DNA of 64,000 nt from Pseudobdellovibrionaceae bacterium (GCA_020635235.1 JACKAF010000006.1:1-64000); one strand, 5' to 3'. Counted from the first letter of the stretch, positions 17,046-25,699 are shown. Program-made: numbers and translations. The notes: a model not told the origin generated them from the letters alone.

Positions 17046-19403
17046 ATGCCAAAAACTCTTTTTCCATCCAACTATCTTTCTAAGGGAACAAGATTCCTTA
17101 TTTGCTCATTGCTGGTCGGAGCGACCGCGATGGCCGCTTACTCTCCCGACAAGCGACGCGGGAACCCTGGAGAGTACGATCCAGGCCCGGAAAAAGGATC
17201 CAACTTTGCAAATCTATTCGGTTCAACACCCAATTACCGCGCGATCGCGGATCATGTTTTAGGTGGTCGTGAAGAAAAATTCCGCTGGCAGTTCGGGCCA
17301 ATGTGGTACCGCGGGCGTCTCGGCAAGAACGAGGCTAAGGCCTTCGTGGTAGGGCAGGAAGGCGCGCAGGATGAGAATGTTTCGAACCGTGCCTTTACCG
17401 GTTCTACGGGAACAAAAACACAGAAATTTTTGAACCATCTCGGGTTGACGGATCAGTACCTTATTTTGAATACATTCGTTTATACGATTAACGGCCAGCT
17501 CGATCACGAAAATCCGAAATTCAAATGGTTGGAGCAGGGTGCAGAAAGTGGCAAAGAAAGCCCCATTGTTGAGTACCGTCATCAGCTTTTTGATGAAATG
17601 GTTCGACAGAACGCCGGAAGTCTCCAACTTGTAATGGGCGTAGGCTCCGGTGGTAAAGCTAGCGTAGCGACCTGGATCAATGCTCGCGGAGGAAACTGCT
17701 CTCCCGCCAAGAATTTGGAAAATTGCGATACCAAACGTGTAAACGCTTACTTCAAACGCCAAGGAATTAACCTGAAGCACGAGCTTCTAGTGGTGGGTGT
17801 TCCCCACCCCGGTGGTGCGAGTCCCAACAACGGTGGCTTGGAAGCGCTCAAAAGCATCGTTCGTGGATTTACCGACGCCGCGAAGCGCGTGGCCAAGAAA
17901 ATCGAGAGCGACAAAACCTATTCCGCCGAGTGGTTTGAGGGAATTTCGGAATCCAAGACCGCTGTTCTACGCCGTCTTAAATCTGAATACAAATACGGCA
18001 ATGCGCCGATTCCTTTCAAGGATTTCGCCTTCGGAACAAACTGGAGAATGGGAGCGCAGGGGACCACTTCCAACAGAAGGGGATCGGACTCGATTCAGGT
18101 GTTCTCCGACAAGGGGAAATACAACAATGACGGGCACACGGTTAAGTACGATCGAGTCACAGATGATTTGAACGGGATGCTCTCGGTTGCGGGCGAGATT
18201 CGAGTGCCTGGGATGTTGGATTTCGATTTGGCTTACGAGATGCCGCGCTTTGAAAAGAAGGCGCCGGATCACGTGAACCTTTACGACAACGGCCCTTGTG
18301 GTGGTACCAAGTCTAGCTGCGCCCTGTCTTTGGCGCTTCAGGATTGGCCGGATTTCAACAGCTTGTCCGTAAAGCCTCTCAACCATGAAAGCTTCGGGCA
18401 TGGTCCGGTTTACCGTGGTCGTTTCGCCAAGGCCAAGCTCATCGTATTGGCCGATCAGCAGTCTCAAGATGACTTCTTTTCGGCGCGTGCGTTGACCGGC
18501 GAAGCGGGCCAGCACCTGCAAAGATGGCTCGAAGTGATTGGCGTGGATGAAAACTACGCAATTCTTCGTACCCTACCGGTGGACACGCTGGGGATGGACA
18601 CTCAAGACGCCAAGGAATTGGCGCTTGATAAGAAGGTGGTTTCCGCTCGAAACAAGATCTTTGCTGAAGCAAAGAAAGCGGGAGCCAGCATGAAGGTCGT
18701 TACCCTGGGTCCCGTCGCCGAAGAAGTGGCAAAATCCATAGACGGTATCGATGTGGTAGCGCACTTGGACGCCCCTAGTTCGAAGAATGCCTCAGATTGG
18801 GATGCGGCGGCCAAGCAAACCGCCAGAGCGATTGGGACACGGACATCCGGCAAATACGATGGCAAGAAGTTGCTTGCCATCGCCCGCCTCGATCTTCCGG
18901 CGCATACCCGATGGTGGATGGGTTCCACTGGCACGCGGGCCGTGCGTGGCTCGGGCGGTCAGGAAGTGAACGGCAATTACTACAAGGTGTTTGCTCCTAA
19001 GTGGGTTACCCGGCTTAAGCCGGTTTCGCTGACCCGCGAACAGGAAGCGGAAATTGATGACCGCATGGCAGCGGCCGATCTTAAGGGCCGCGCGGCCGGA
19101 GATGCCAAACCCACCGAATTTATCCATAAAGACTACAACTACGACGACGTCCGCAGCGAGGGCTTCAAGCGCAATGCGCGCGCTGAAGACGACTGGGAGT
19201 ACGTAGTCGATCCTGAGACTCGCAAGCTGCTCAATCAGGGTGGTATTAGCGAGGGCGATGTGGACGCGCTCATTCTTCGCGGCCGGGCTGATGCTGGTCC
19301 GATTCTGCAAGCGGTCGACAAGTCCACGGGCAAGCCCGTCGAAGGGGATGTGATTGAAAATGAAGGTGGCGAGCAGGGCGAACCTGACGTCATTGAACGC
19401 TAA
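17046..19403 (+). CDS. Secreted protein with two uracil-DNA-glycosylase-superfamily-like domains
   Basis: This 785-residue protein has a Sec signal (RFLICSLLVGATAMA). It contains two tandem copies of a domain resembling the uracil-DNA glycosylase superfamily. Copy 1 (about residues 75-330) shows MWYRGRLG, AFVVGQEGAQDE, NRAFTGSTGTKTQKFLNHLGL, ILNTFVY and a late VVGVPHPGGAS resembling the family's HPS motif. Copy 2 (about 460-660) shows VYRGRF, LIVLADQQSQDD, RALTGEAGQHLQRWLEVIGV. Catalytic residues look degenerate, more so in copy 2, so it may bind rather than cleave. A UDG-fold enzyme with an export signal is unusual. ATG 17046 has a GGGAGGGGG site; an upstream start would bury the signal. Two strong hairpins after the stop end transcription. 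Confidence 0.72.
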   Translation: MPKTLFPSNYLSKGTRFLICSLLVGATAMAAYSPDKRRGNPGEYDPGPEKGSNFANLFGSTPNYRAIADHVLGGREEKFRWQFGPMWYRGRLGKNEAKAFVVGQEGAQDENVSNRAFTGSTGTKTQKFLNHLGLTDQYLILNTFVYTINGQLDHENPKFKWLEQGAESGKESPIVEYRHQLFDEMVRQNAGSLQLVMGVGSGGKASVATWINARGGNCSPAKNLENCDTKRVNAYFKRQGINLKHELLVVGVPHPGGASPNNGGLEALKSIVRGFTDAAKRVAKKIESDKTYSAEWFEGISESKTAVLRRLKSEYKYGNAPIPFKDFAFGTNWRMGAQGTTSNRRGSDSIQVFSDKGKYNNDGHTVKYDRVTDDLNGMLSVAGEIRVPGMLDFDLAYEMPRFEKKAPDHVNLYDNGPCGGTKSSCALSLALQDWPDFNSLSVKPLNHESFGHGPVYRGRFAKAKLIVLADQQSQDDFFSARALTGEAGQHLQRWLEVIGVDENYAILRTLPVDTLGMDTQDAKELALDKKVVSARNKIFAEAKKAGASMKVVTLGPVAEEVAKSIDGIDVVAHLDAPSSKNASDWDAAAKQTARAIGTRTSGKYDGKKLLAIARLDLPAHTRWWMGSTGTRAVRGSGGQEVNGNYYKVFAPKWVTRLKPVSLTREQEAEIDDRMAAADLKGRAAGDAKPTEFIHKDYNYDDVRSEGFKRNARAEDDWEYVVDPETRKLLNQGGISEGDVDALILRGRADAGPILQAVDKSTGKPVEGDVIENEGGEQGEPDVIER

Positions 19404-19951
19404 AGTTCGAGACCGCCGAAGCGACCCGCTTCGGTGATCTTTTCTAAGTTGTCTGAAGAAGCCGGAGCCTGCTCCGGCTTCTTTTTCTTGTCTGCGGCGT
19501 TAACTGTTTTTTCGACCTTTGGCACAGTTTCACCATAAAATGCGCAAGCCGCCTGAATGGAATCGACCGGGACCAAGGTGTTTTCAAATGCACAATCCTG
19601 GAAGTTCAGGTCACTTTTACCCTGCAAGAGCTGGAGGTTTACAAAACTGCACGAGGAAAAAAAGCAGGATACAAAGCGTACCTTGTCGATTTGTAGCTTC
19701 TCAAAGCTTACCCCCCGAAAAGCAACGTGGCTAAAGACAACCTGATTCAGGTAGCTCTCGCTAATTTTGGAGTCTACAAAGTAACCACCACAGATTTCCG
19801 TGTTGATCAGGTTCATGTGGAGCCATTGGGCGCCCAACACGGCCACCGCGCCGGAAGCCCCGGCAATCCGATTGACTGCATTAAAATCTTCTCGTTGGAT
19901 GCCATCGAAAGTGGCTAGTTTCTGGGGGCTCGCTTCGTAGAGTTCCGACAT
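19400..19951 (-). CDS. Pentapeptide-repeat-like protein, last gene of the leftward CIS operon
   Basis: This 183-residue protein has a beta-helix-like middle (about residues 45-125) of quasi-five-residue steps with regularly spaced Phe/Leu/Ile (INTEICGGYFVDSKISES, FSHVAFRGVSFEK, DCAFENT). A Lys/Glu/Pro/Ala-rich tail follows. There is no signal peptide. It starts 13 bases after the gp27-like hub gene with GGAG upstream, so it belongs to the injection-system operon. It may be a baseplate accessory, spike adaptor or cargo; nothing shows which. Its stop overlaps the convergent UDG-like gene by 4 bases. Confidence 0.72.
   Translation of the reverse strand: MSELYEASPQKLATFDGIQREDFNAVNRIAGASGAVAVLGAQWLHMNLINTEICGGYFVDSKISESYLNQVVFSHVAFRGVSFEKLQIDKVRFVSCFFSSCSFVNLQLLQGKSDLNFQDCAFENTLVPVDSIQAACAFYGETVPKVEKTVNAADKKKKPEQAPASSDNLEKITEAGRFGGLEL
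19416..19489 (+). terminator. Tandem intrinsic terminators of the UDG-like gene, inside the opposite gene
   Basis: CCGAAGCG/CGCTTCGG (19416-19434) is followed by TGATCTTTTCT. Then GAAGCCGGAG (19458-19467), loop CCTG, CTCCGGCTTC (19472-19481) and TTTTTCTT form a textbook rightward terminator. Both lie within the 3' end of the leftward pentapeptide-like gene. Confidence 0.75.
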
Positions 19952-19964
19952 GGGTTTCTCCTTT

Positions 19965-20984
19965 TTAAGGGCGGATACCGTAAATCTCCGCATAGGGAAG
20001 TGCCGAGTTCACAAAGAGCGACATAGACTTCACAAGATAATCGCCGTCCTGCAGCGCCCCAGCGGGCGACTCAGAGAGCTTCAACTTGTCGCCCGGAAGC
20101 GCCGCCGGTTTGTAAACTTTTAGGCGGAGGGTTTCCTGGGCCATCAGTTTTTTGGAAAGTTCCCTGGCTAGGAGGTCTTCTGCATTTTCAAAGTGGTATA
20201 AATCCGTAACGTGGGACTCGAGGCTTCCCGCCGCAGACGCCCAATCCATTTTATGTCGGTAGGTAGGGTGCTCGGTAAATCCGCCGAGCTGGCCGTAGAG
20301 AGAGGACTTAGCCATTTTCTTTTCCTTGGTTTCCATGGATTTGGGATCGAAATACCGGAGTGTAACTTGGGAGTAGGCTTCCGATCCTGCCTGACCGATA
20401 GAGATATCGGCGACCTCTTCACGGCAATCAAGCTTTTGATCTTTGATCGACGCCCCGATTCTTACGAAGTAGAGAGTGTCTGCAAAAGACCGGTAGCTAA
20501 AGTAGAACCCATACTTCGTGGCTAGGGAAGTGAGAAGATCGAATACCGTCTTTCCGCCCACATTCAACCCGGGCAATTTCTCGGCAAAACCTCCTTGAAA
20601 GCGAACCTTAAGCCCTGCCTCTTTTGAGAGCTTTTCTAGAATTTCTTTTAAGGACTGCTTCTTATAAAAGCCGTTTAGCATTGTTTTCTTGGCGGCGAAC
20701 AGAGTGTCGGCGTAGGTCAACACAAGCTGGGAGTGGGAGACCACACGGCTGTGGATGAGTGTACCTTTGAAAACGCCCATGTCCTGCCACTTAAGTGAGG
20801 CGCTTGCTGGCAGACTGCCTCCGTTCAGTTGGCTGAGCTCTTTGGCATTCACCGCTAGACTCACCACTAGGCGTGAAGGGTGATCCAGCTCGCTATGGAA
20901 CTCCACTTGGTTGAGGCAATCGTTCCACTTTTTGTTTCCCAAAGAGAGTTCGTACTTCCCCAAAAAGGCGGCTGGACTAGGCAT
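19965..20984 (-). CDS. CIS baseplate hub, gp27/GpD/VgrG N-terminal-like
   Basis: This 339-residue protein resembles the phage late-control D/gp27 part of VgrG. It has a first beta-barrel with YADTLFAAKKTMLNGFYKKQSLKEILEKLSKEAGL, a helical linker and a second barrel (GKTVFDLLTSLATKYGFYFSYR..LYFVRIG). A terminal LPGDKLKL...GDYLVKSMSLFVNSALPYAEIYGIRP matches the end of hub proteins. The gp5-like OB/needle part is absent here and is encoded separately at 36402-37154. It should form the trimeric hub that joins tube to spike. ATG 20984 has AGGAG upstream and overlaps the radical SAM stop by 8 bases. Confidence 0.82.
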   Translation of the reverse strand: MPSPAAFLGKYELSLGNKKWNDCLNQVEFHSELDHPSRLVVSLAVNAKELSQLNGGSLPASASLKWQDMGVFKGTLIHSRVVSHSQLVLTYADTLFAAKKTMLNGFYKKQSLKEILEKLSKEAGLKVRFQGGFAEKLPGLNVGGKTVFDLLTSLATKYGFYFSYRSFADTLYFVRIGASIKDQKLDCREEVADISIGQAGSEAYSQVTLRYFDPKSMETKEKKMAKSSLYGQLGGFTEHPTYRHKMDWASAAGSLESHVTDLYHFENAEDLLARELSKKLMAQETLRLKVYKPAALPGDKLKLSESPAGALQDGDYLVKSMSLFVNSALPYAEIYGIRP

Positions 20985-21760
20985 AGATTCTGCGCTCCTG
21001 TGACTGGAAAACTTTTCCATTGATCAAAACTGACATCCCCAATTGATCCGCTTTGGTGGCTAGGAGATCTCTTTGCGTTGGGTTCGCATTGTGAATGCGC
21101 CGGGTTCTGGGATCATAAAAATAGGTCATTAGATTCAGGTGACCCGAGAAGCCGATGTCCCCGAGCGCTTCAACAACGTCCAAAGAGTCTTCAAAGTGTT
21201 CAGGCATCATGAGGTGCCGCACGAGGACACCACTCGAGAGCTTCATATCATCTGGAGTATTGAGGGGCACCGTGGGTTTGTATCAAAAGCCGGACGGCGT
21301 TTTGGGCTGTAACCCCGTAGTCTTCCGGCAGATTCAATGACCGCGCGACCTCTGGCGACCAAACCTTGAAGTCGGGAACGAATACATCACCCAGAGCGGC
21401 CATGCTACTCAGCAGGCCTTGCCTCTCGTAGCCACTGATTTTCAAAATGAGCGGCAAGCGGCGGCCGTACTTGGCCTTAATCCGTCGGGCTGCGGGTTGA
21501 GCGACGGCCCAAACGTGAGAAGGCGAGATGAAATTTAGGTTGCGGGCTCCTCGCACGACTAATTCGTCCAGCAAGTCGGTAAACTCACCAGTACTAAGGT
21601 CCTGACCCTGCTGCTCGACGGAGGTTTCCGGTGTGTAGCAGAAGTTGCAGGCAAGATGGCAGCCCGAGAAATTGATCATGCCTGAATTGCAGTTTCCCGC
21701 GACGATTCGTTCTTCGCCGAGATGGATCCCGCTCTTGTAGACGCGAAGCTTAGAGTACAT
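20977..21760 (-). pseudogene. PflX/COG1313-type radical SAM protein, interrupted by a frameshift
   Basis: The N-terminal frame (21760-21248, 170 residues) carries the 4Fe-4S motif GCHLACNFCYTPE (CxxxCxxC), then NLNFISPSHV and DVFVPDFKVW, as in pyruvate-formate-lyase-activase-like PflX proteins. The matching C-terminal part (GVLVRHLMMPEH, HLNLMTYFY) continues in another frame (from about 21270 to 20977). Removing one base from the G run at 21264-21267 joins them into a normal-length protein of about 260 residues. It is either a true mutation or a sequencing error. It lies between the small Lys-rich gene and the gp27-like hub of the injection-system operon, an unexpected place for a radical SAM enzyme. 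Confidence 0.8.
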
Positions 21761-21935
21761 CGAAATCCCCCCTGCCCGTAAGAGCCTCTCCGAGTTCCTT
21801 CCACAAGTCGCTGACTACTACGTTCCCGTTTGCTGTGATGAAAATGCGGCTCACGATCTCTTGCTTGGGAGCGTTTGCCTGCTTACTCTCTTGTTTCGAT
21901 GCTTTTTTCTTCGTTGTTTTCTGCGTAGTAGGCAT
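21750..21935 (-). CDS. Small Lys-rich protein, unknown
   Basis: This 61-residue protein has a Lys/Gln-rich N-terminal half and a compact C-terminal half (SRIFITANGNVVVSDLWKELGEALTGR). ATG 21935 is preceded by AAAAGGAG at proper spacing. It overlaps the end of the DUF2997 gene by 53 bases in another frame, and the radical SAM start by 11 bases, so it is tightly embedded in the operon. I do not recognise the family. It may be a partner of the DUF1257/DUF2997 pair. Confidence 0.62.
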   Translation of the reverse strand: MPTTQKTTKKKASKQESKQANAPKQEIVSRIFITANGNVVVSDLWKELGEALTGRGDFDVL

Positions 21936-22077
21936 CCTTGTACTCCTTTTTGAGAACGGCTCCGATTGCGGCCTCGAAAGGTTCTGTGAATTCCTCGCAG
22001 GAGGCCCCACTGAACCCATCTACCTCGACCTGTACTTCACCGGCTTTATCAATCTTGAAAGTGATTTTCTTTACCAT
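21883..22077 (-). CDS. DUF2997-like small protein
   Basis: This 64-residue protein has the DUF2997 pattern: a short beta start (KKITFKIDKAGEVQVEVDGFSGASC) followed by EEFTEPFEAAIG. DUF2997 genes commonly sit beside DUF1257 (Ycf35) genes, as here, where the start overlaps the DUF1257 stop by 7 bases. The function is unknown. Its presence inside an injection-system operon is unusual. Confidence 0.78.
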   Translation of the reverse strand: MVKKITFKIDKAGEVQVEVDGFSGASCEEFTEPFEAAIGAVLKKEYKDAYYAENNEEKSIETRE

Positions 22078-22466
22078 TGTGACACCACCAGTTCGATATC
22101 TTTTGATTCCTCATTCTCCGTTACAGCTATTTCATAACCTTTTTCTTGAGCTAGTTGGACGATGACCTCGCGGGCATACTCGCGCTTTAGATCCTGCGTG
22201 AAGGCCTCTTCTTCGATTCCGGAAACGTTGGGAAGCAGTTCCCAGTCGCCGATCACTTCGTAACTGCCCTGCGCATTCAACTTAAATCCAATGTCATAGT
22301 GGGTGCGCGTAAGCACCTTGAAGTCGGCCTTGACGCTATCCCCAAAAAAACCGCGCACGTCCACGCCGCTTGCACTCTCTTCGATTTCAAATCCCATTCG
22401 CTTTAAGGCGGCCTGCAACGCTGTTTTGTTCTTTAGGTTGGTTTGAATTTCCGAAAAATGTGACAC
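22071..22466 (-). CDS. DUF1257 (Ycf35-like) protein
   Basis: This 131-residue protein matches the Ycf35/DUF1257 pattern: MSHFSEIQTNLKNKTALQAAL-type start, VRGFFGDSVKAD, YDIGFKLNAQGSYEVIGDWE and a terminal I-L-V-V-S-Q-W-like strand. The start is GTG at 22466; its AGGAGG ribosome site lies in the last codons of the preceding baseplate gene, whose TAA directly abuts. Ycf35 proteins are of unknown function and typically accompany DUF2997 and a Ycf46 AAA+ ATPase. A Ycf46-like gene heads the divergent operon at 29853, so the whole module is present. Confidence 0.85.
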   Translation of the reverse strand: MSHFSEIQTNLKNKTALQAALKRMGFEIEESASGVDVRGFFGDSVKADFKVLTRTHYDIGFKLNAQGSYEVIGDWELLPNVSGIEEEAFTQDLKREYAREVIVQLAQEKGYEIAVTENEESKDIELVVSQW

Positions 22467-23081
22467 TTACAACCTCCTTTGTTGAAGCGCTATGGGTTTT
22501 GCCAGGGAAAGCCTATTCTCCTTTGGAAGGACGGGTGCGATCGGAGGCATCACAAGAACTGAGAAGCCTGCGGGAATAAGCAGCGTGGTGTTTTTGAGAA
22601 ACTCGTCGATACGAGCCTGTGCGATAGGTTTACTCAGACGAACGAATACGGTGTCCTTTTTGTCTTCTTGATCGCATAGACGGAACGTGGCCCCTTTTTT
22701 TGCTAAGAGAGCATCTCGACGAAACGGCCGCCCGCGGGAGATCTGAATCTTTCCGAAATACAACTCCCCAAGCGTACGGACCGCGGTTAAACGCCCGCGG
22801 TTTTCCATGATAGTCGGGAGTAGCTGGTAAAAGCGCTCCTGCTCGTCCATTTCGAGCATCTGGGCGGAAAAACCCAACCCGCCCAGCACCGCCGCCTGCT
22901 GAGAGGCCTCAAAAAAGGCCGGAATGGCGGAGGCGGCGATGCGGTGGGCATGAATCAAAAGACTCTCCCCGAGTTGATTGAGGGCCTGAACCACCGGGGC
23001 GACCTGCGCGGTATCGGCGCCCGTTTCCAGCGAAAAGTACGCAGGGAAGTGCTCTGCGGGTAATGTTTTGCTTCTAAGCAT
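22467..23081 (-). CDS. CIS baseplate wedge protein, phage tail protein I/Afp12-like
   Basis: This 204-residue protein shows the helical pattern of tail protein I (gpI): LPAEHFPAYFS near the N-terminus and a central LLPTIMENRGRLTAVRTLGELYFG resembling the RGT..gl..ll motif. A beta C-terminus of short strands follows. It should partner the J-like protein in the baseplate wedge, and it directly follows that gene, overlapping its stop by 8 bases. ATG 23081 has GGGAG upstream. Similarity is weak, so the assignment leans on gene order. Confidence 0.6.
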   Translation of the reverse strand: MLRSKTLPAEHFPAYFSLETGADTAQVAPVVQALNQLGESLLIHAHRIAASAIPAFFEASQQAAVLGGLGFSAQMLEMDEQERFYQLLPTIMENRGRLTAVRTLGELYFGKIQISRGRPFRRDALLAKKGATFRLCDQEDKKDTVFVRLSKPIAQARIDEFLKNTTLLIPAGFSVLVMPPIAPVLPKENRLSLAKPIALQQRRL

Positions 23082-24894
23082 GGGCGACTCCCGTTTCCGA
23101 GGACAGGCCAAACACATTCTCGCTGCAGCGGATGCGCGAACTTACCTCTACCTGAGGGAAGAACACTTGGCCCGGAGCCCGTGTCAGGTGGTTTTCAAAT
23201 TTGGAGGAGTCTCCATGGACTATAAGTCCATGGAGACTTTTTACCTCCGTCCGTCGCAGGTGGGAGTTATCACCCTGCGGAGCCGTCAAGCGCTTTACCA
23301 GATCGGTCAAAAGCGCTTCCTTGGAATACTTCTGTCCCGCTATGAGTAGCCCAAACGGCGGAGGCAAGATTAAATGTGAAAGTTTGTTCGATATTTTTTC
23401 GTGGAGCACATCCTCTTCCAGGAGTCCCATTCGATTACCGTCCAAATGGACTTCAGTGGATAGCTGGATGAGTGGCTCGGAAGCCCGAAAAGCCTGAACC
23501 GACCAACTATACTCCATCGGGATATTCTCGGTGGCAAATGCGGAGACAGCTTCCTTTATCTCCGGCTCAATCTGAAGCCCTTGTCCCGGCGCGGGAAAAC
23601 GAGTGAGGACGTAAATATCCACCTGCTTGTCCTGGATCGCCAACTCTACGCACTTGATGCGATCATCGAGGGCAATAGCTCGGGCCTTGAACTGCTCAGG
23701 GATAAATTCTCTATCCGCCGGAGTCGCCGAGCAAAAAGTACGAATCGCGCCATAGAAGCGCCGGAGGTATTCCACTTTAGATTCGCGGGGGGAATAGCCT
23801 TCCAGTGAGCAAACGGGTTCGACGCCTTCGAGCACCGCCGCGTATTCACCCATGCTGGCTTCGAAGCTGGCGTCGAGCCATTCCGAAGCAGGTGCGCGGT
23901 GGATTTTCGGTGCGAGAAGCGTAACGCCACCTGTATACCGTTGCACCATTTTGTGGGCGTTCGGGAGAATCAGACTGTGGTTTACCCCGTTGTAAAAAAA
24001 GGAATTATTGAAGCGTTCGTAGTTTGCATGGCGAAGCTTCAGAATGTCGGTGTCGATTCTGCGGATGCGTAGGCTGTGATCATCCGGGAAATGGATGTGG
24101 AGTTCAGCCGGGGCGTTGACGATGGCGGAATCTAGGGCGACCTCTTCCCAGGGCTCGCCGCTTAGGGCTCCCAATTCGACAAATTCTTCCTGTTGGTAGT
24201 AAGTGCATTCGATCAAGTTTGGGTGGAACGTTCCGTTCGCGTCTCCGACTGTTGCAATAGTGATCTCTACTTGAAGGGCGCCTCGGCCGAATTGCCCTTC
24301 GATGGGTTCGATTTCCAGGCTACCTCGGCGTCCGAGCCGGTCGGACGTGTCCCGAATCAGAAGATCTTCCTGGCAAAATTCGTGAACATTACCCATTTCG
24401 TGAATGGTAACGCGAATGTCCTCCATCTTTTCCGTGCTCTCGGGCACAAAGTGCAAACGGATGGCTTCGCTGCCCTCTACTTGGCGAAAGCTCAGGTGGT
24501 AACCCTCCGAGTCCTGACTTTGTTTGAAGTCCAGCACGGGAGAAAGTATCTGGGTGCTGCTCGGACTGACCAGGACGCTGGCTTTTTCCGATTCAAAGCG
24601 AAACACCGCTTCAGGGCCTATCTTCTGCGAGTTTACGAGCTTCGCGTTCGGGTTAAACGCGAATAGACCCGTAGGTAGGCTCGCCTTGCGTGATTCAAAG
24701 GAGAAGAGGGCCGGAAGGCAGTCCAATACAGTGTTGGTAAAGCGGCTCTGCCGCTTTTCTATCTGTGCCAAGCTTGCACTGAGACTCTCCGACATGACCT
24801 TCATCGGATCCAAAGGTGACATGGCTTCCCATTCGGGAAAGTTTGTCTTGAAGGCTGAATCCAAAATGTCCTTGTATTGGTTTTCTAACTTCAT
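23074..24894 (-). CDS. CIS baseplate J-like (gp6/Afp11-type) protein
   Basis: This 606-residue protein begins like baseplate wedge J proteins (W-x-x-MSPLDPMKVMSESLSASLAQIEKR). The central region is beta-rich, and the C-terminal section has VDIYVLTRFPAPGQGLQIEPEIKEAVSAF, the usual J-like hook before the last domain. In gp6/GpJ-type baseplates this protein forms the wedge ring around the hub and transmits the signal for sheath contraction. It follows the gp25 gene with an ATGA-type overlap (stop 24891, start 24894), as in classical CIS gene order. Confidence 0.82.
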   Translation of the reverse strand: MKLENQYKDILDSAFKTNFPEWEAMSPLDPMKVMSESLSASLAQIEKRQSRFTNTVLDCLPALFSFESRKASLPTGLFAFNPNAKLVNSQKIGPEAVFRFESEKASVLVSPSSTQILSPVLDFKQSQDSEGYHLSFRQVEGSEAIRLHFVPESTEKMEDIRVTIHEMGNVHEFCQEDLLIRDTSDRLGRRGSLEIEPIEGQFGRGALQVEITIATVGDANGTFHPNLIECTYYQQEEFVELGALSGEPWEEVALDSAIVNAPAELHIHFPDDHSLRIRRIDTDILKLRHANYERFNNSFFYNGVNHSLILPNAHKMVQRYTGGVTLLAPKIHRAPASEWLDASFEASMGEYAAVLEGVEPVCSLEGYSPRESKVEYLRRFYGAIRTFCSATPADREFIPEQFKARAIALDDRIKCVELAIQDKQVDIYVLTRFPAPGQGLQIEPEIKEAVSAFATENIPMEYSWSVQAFRASEPLIQLSTEVHLDGNRMGLLEEDVLHEKISNKLSHLILPPPFGLLIAGQKYSKEALLTDLVKRLTAPQGDNSHLRRTEVKSLHGLIVHGDSSKFENHLTRAPGQVFFPQVEVSSRIRCSENVFGLSSETGVAHA

Positions 24895-25253
24895 GGGTTC
24901 ACCGTCATTTTAAGTTGATCAATCTTCTGAGTTTCCTTGATCCGGTATTTCACAGCTATCTGGAGAGTGCAGCGATCCGTAGCACCATTGCTAAAGTCTA
25001 TCGATAGAGTATCCACTCGCGGCTCGCTTTGACCGATGGATTGGCTGATGCGATTGCGAAGCTCCGTCTGCAGGGCATTCGACATCGGACGAAAAAGCAT
25101 GCTCTGCAGCTGACTGCCCAAATGGGGCGCTAAGGCCCGTTCCCCTTCGCGAGTCAAGATGGCGGCACGCAAGCAATACTTAATGTGCTCTTCAAGAGAG
25201 GCCCTCTTGAGGGAGGCCCCCTTAGAGCTCTTCTGGAACGTGTAGTAGTGCAT
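24891..25253 (-). CDS. CIS baseplate protein, gp25/GpW/Afp9-like
   Basis: This 120-residue protein has the gp25 fold pattern: EHIKYCLRAAILTREGERALAPHLGSQLQSMLF, corresponding to the family's EPR-type sheath-initiator core (here EGER), and a late beta strand. gp25 initiates sheath polymerisation on the baseplate. It shares its first base with the preceding tube gene's stop (TAATG) and overlaps the J-like start. Confidence 0.88.
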   Translation of the reverse strand: MHYYTFQKSSKGASLKRASLEEHIKYCLRAAILTREGERALAPHLGSQLQSMLFRPMSNALQTELRNRISQSIGQSEPRVDTLSIDFSNGATDRCTLQIAVKYRIKETQKIDQLKMTVNP

Positions 25254-25699
25254 TATTTTGCCCCTTTCTGTTCCAGATCTCCTGTGGAAATCAAGGTCGC
25301 GGAGAGTCGAAGGCTTGTGGCATCGCCCTGTTCGTTAAACCTTACCGCTTGGAGTGTGTAGCCGTTCATGTAGCCCTTAAATGAGAATGAGCCCATCGAA
25401 AACTCCAGGGGGGCGACGGAACGGGTGTCTTTGTTGATCTTGTTCAAGTCCGCGAGAAAAGATTCCACTTTTTTCAGGTCGCAATCCTTATCAGCATCCT
25501 GGTCAAATACCAGATCAAAAGAGAGGTTGGTCAATCCGCCGCAGCGAAAGGCCACCATTGGGGCAGCCTGGCCCAATTGAGGTTCCAGCTGGAAATCAAA
25601 GCTGCGGTTCAGAACGAACTCAGTAGGGTTAATGGAGAAGCTCAGTTCTTTTCCGGTTTCGGTATTTGAAAGTTTTCCGAGTGTGTTTTGCGAACTCAT
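25253..25699 (-). CDS. CIS tube-fold protein, Pvc7/Afp7 N-terminal-like (no LysM)
   Basis: This 148-residue protein resembles the N-terminal tube domain of Afp7/Pvc7-type proteins (FSINPTEFVLNRSFDFQ, CGGLTNLSFDLVFD, FSFKGYMNGYTLQAVRFNEQGDATSLRLSATL). Those usually carry a C-terminal LysM domain, which is absent here. It probably adapts the inner tube to the baseplate hub. It sits between a second tube gene and gp25, the expected position. Confidence 0.75.
   Translation of the reverse strand: MSSQNTLGKLSNTETGKELSFSINPTEFVLNRSFDFQLEPQLGQAAPMVAFRCGGLTNLSFDLVFDQDADKDCDLKKVESFLADLNKINKDTRSVAPLEFSMGSFSFKGYMNGYTLQAVRFNEQGDATSLRLSATLISTGDLEQKGAK

Noticed and set aside
21248..21262. Programmed +1 frameshift in the radical SAM gene
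   Set aside because: No slippery heptamer or RF2-like CTT-TGA site is present; an indel in the G run at 21264-21267 explains the break more simply.
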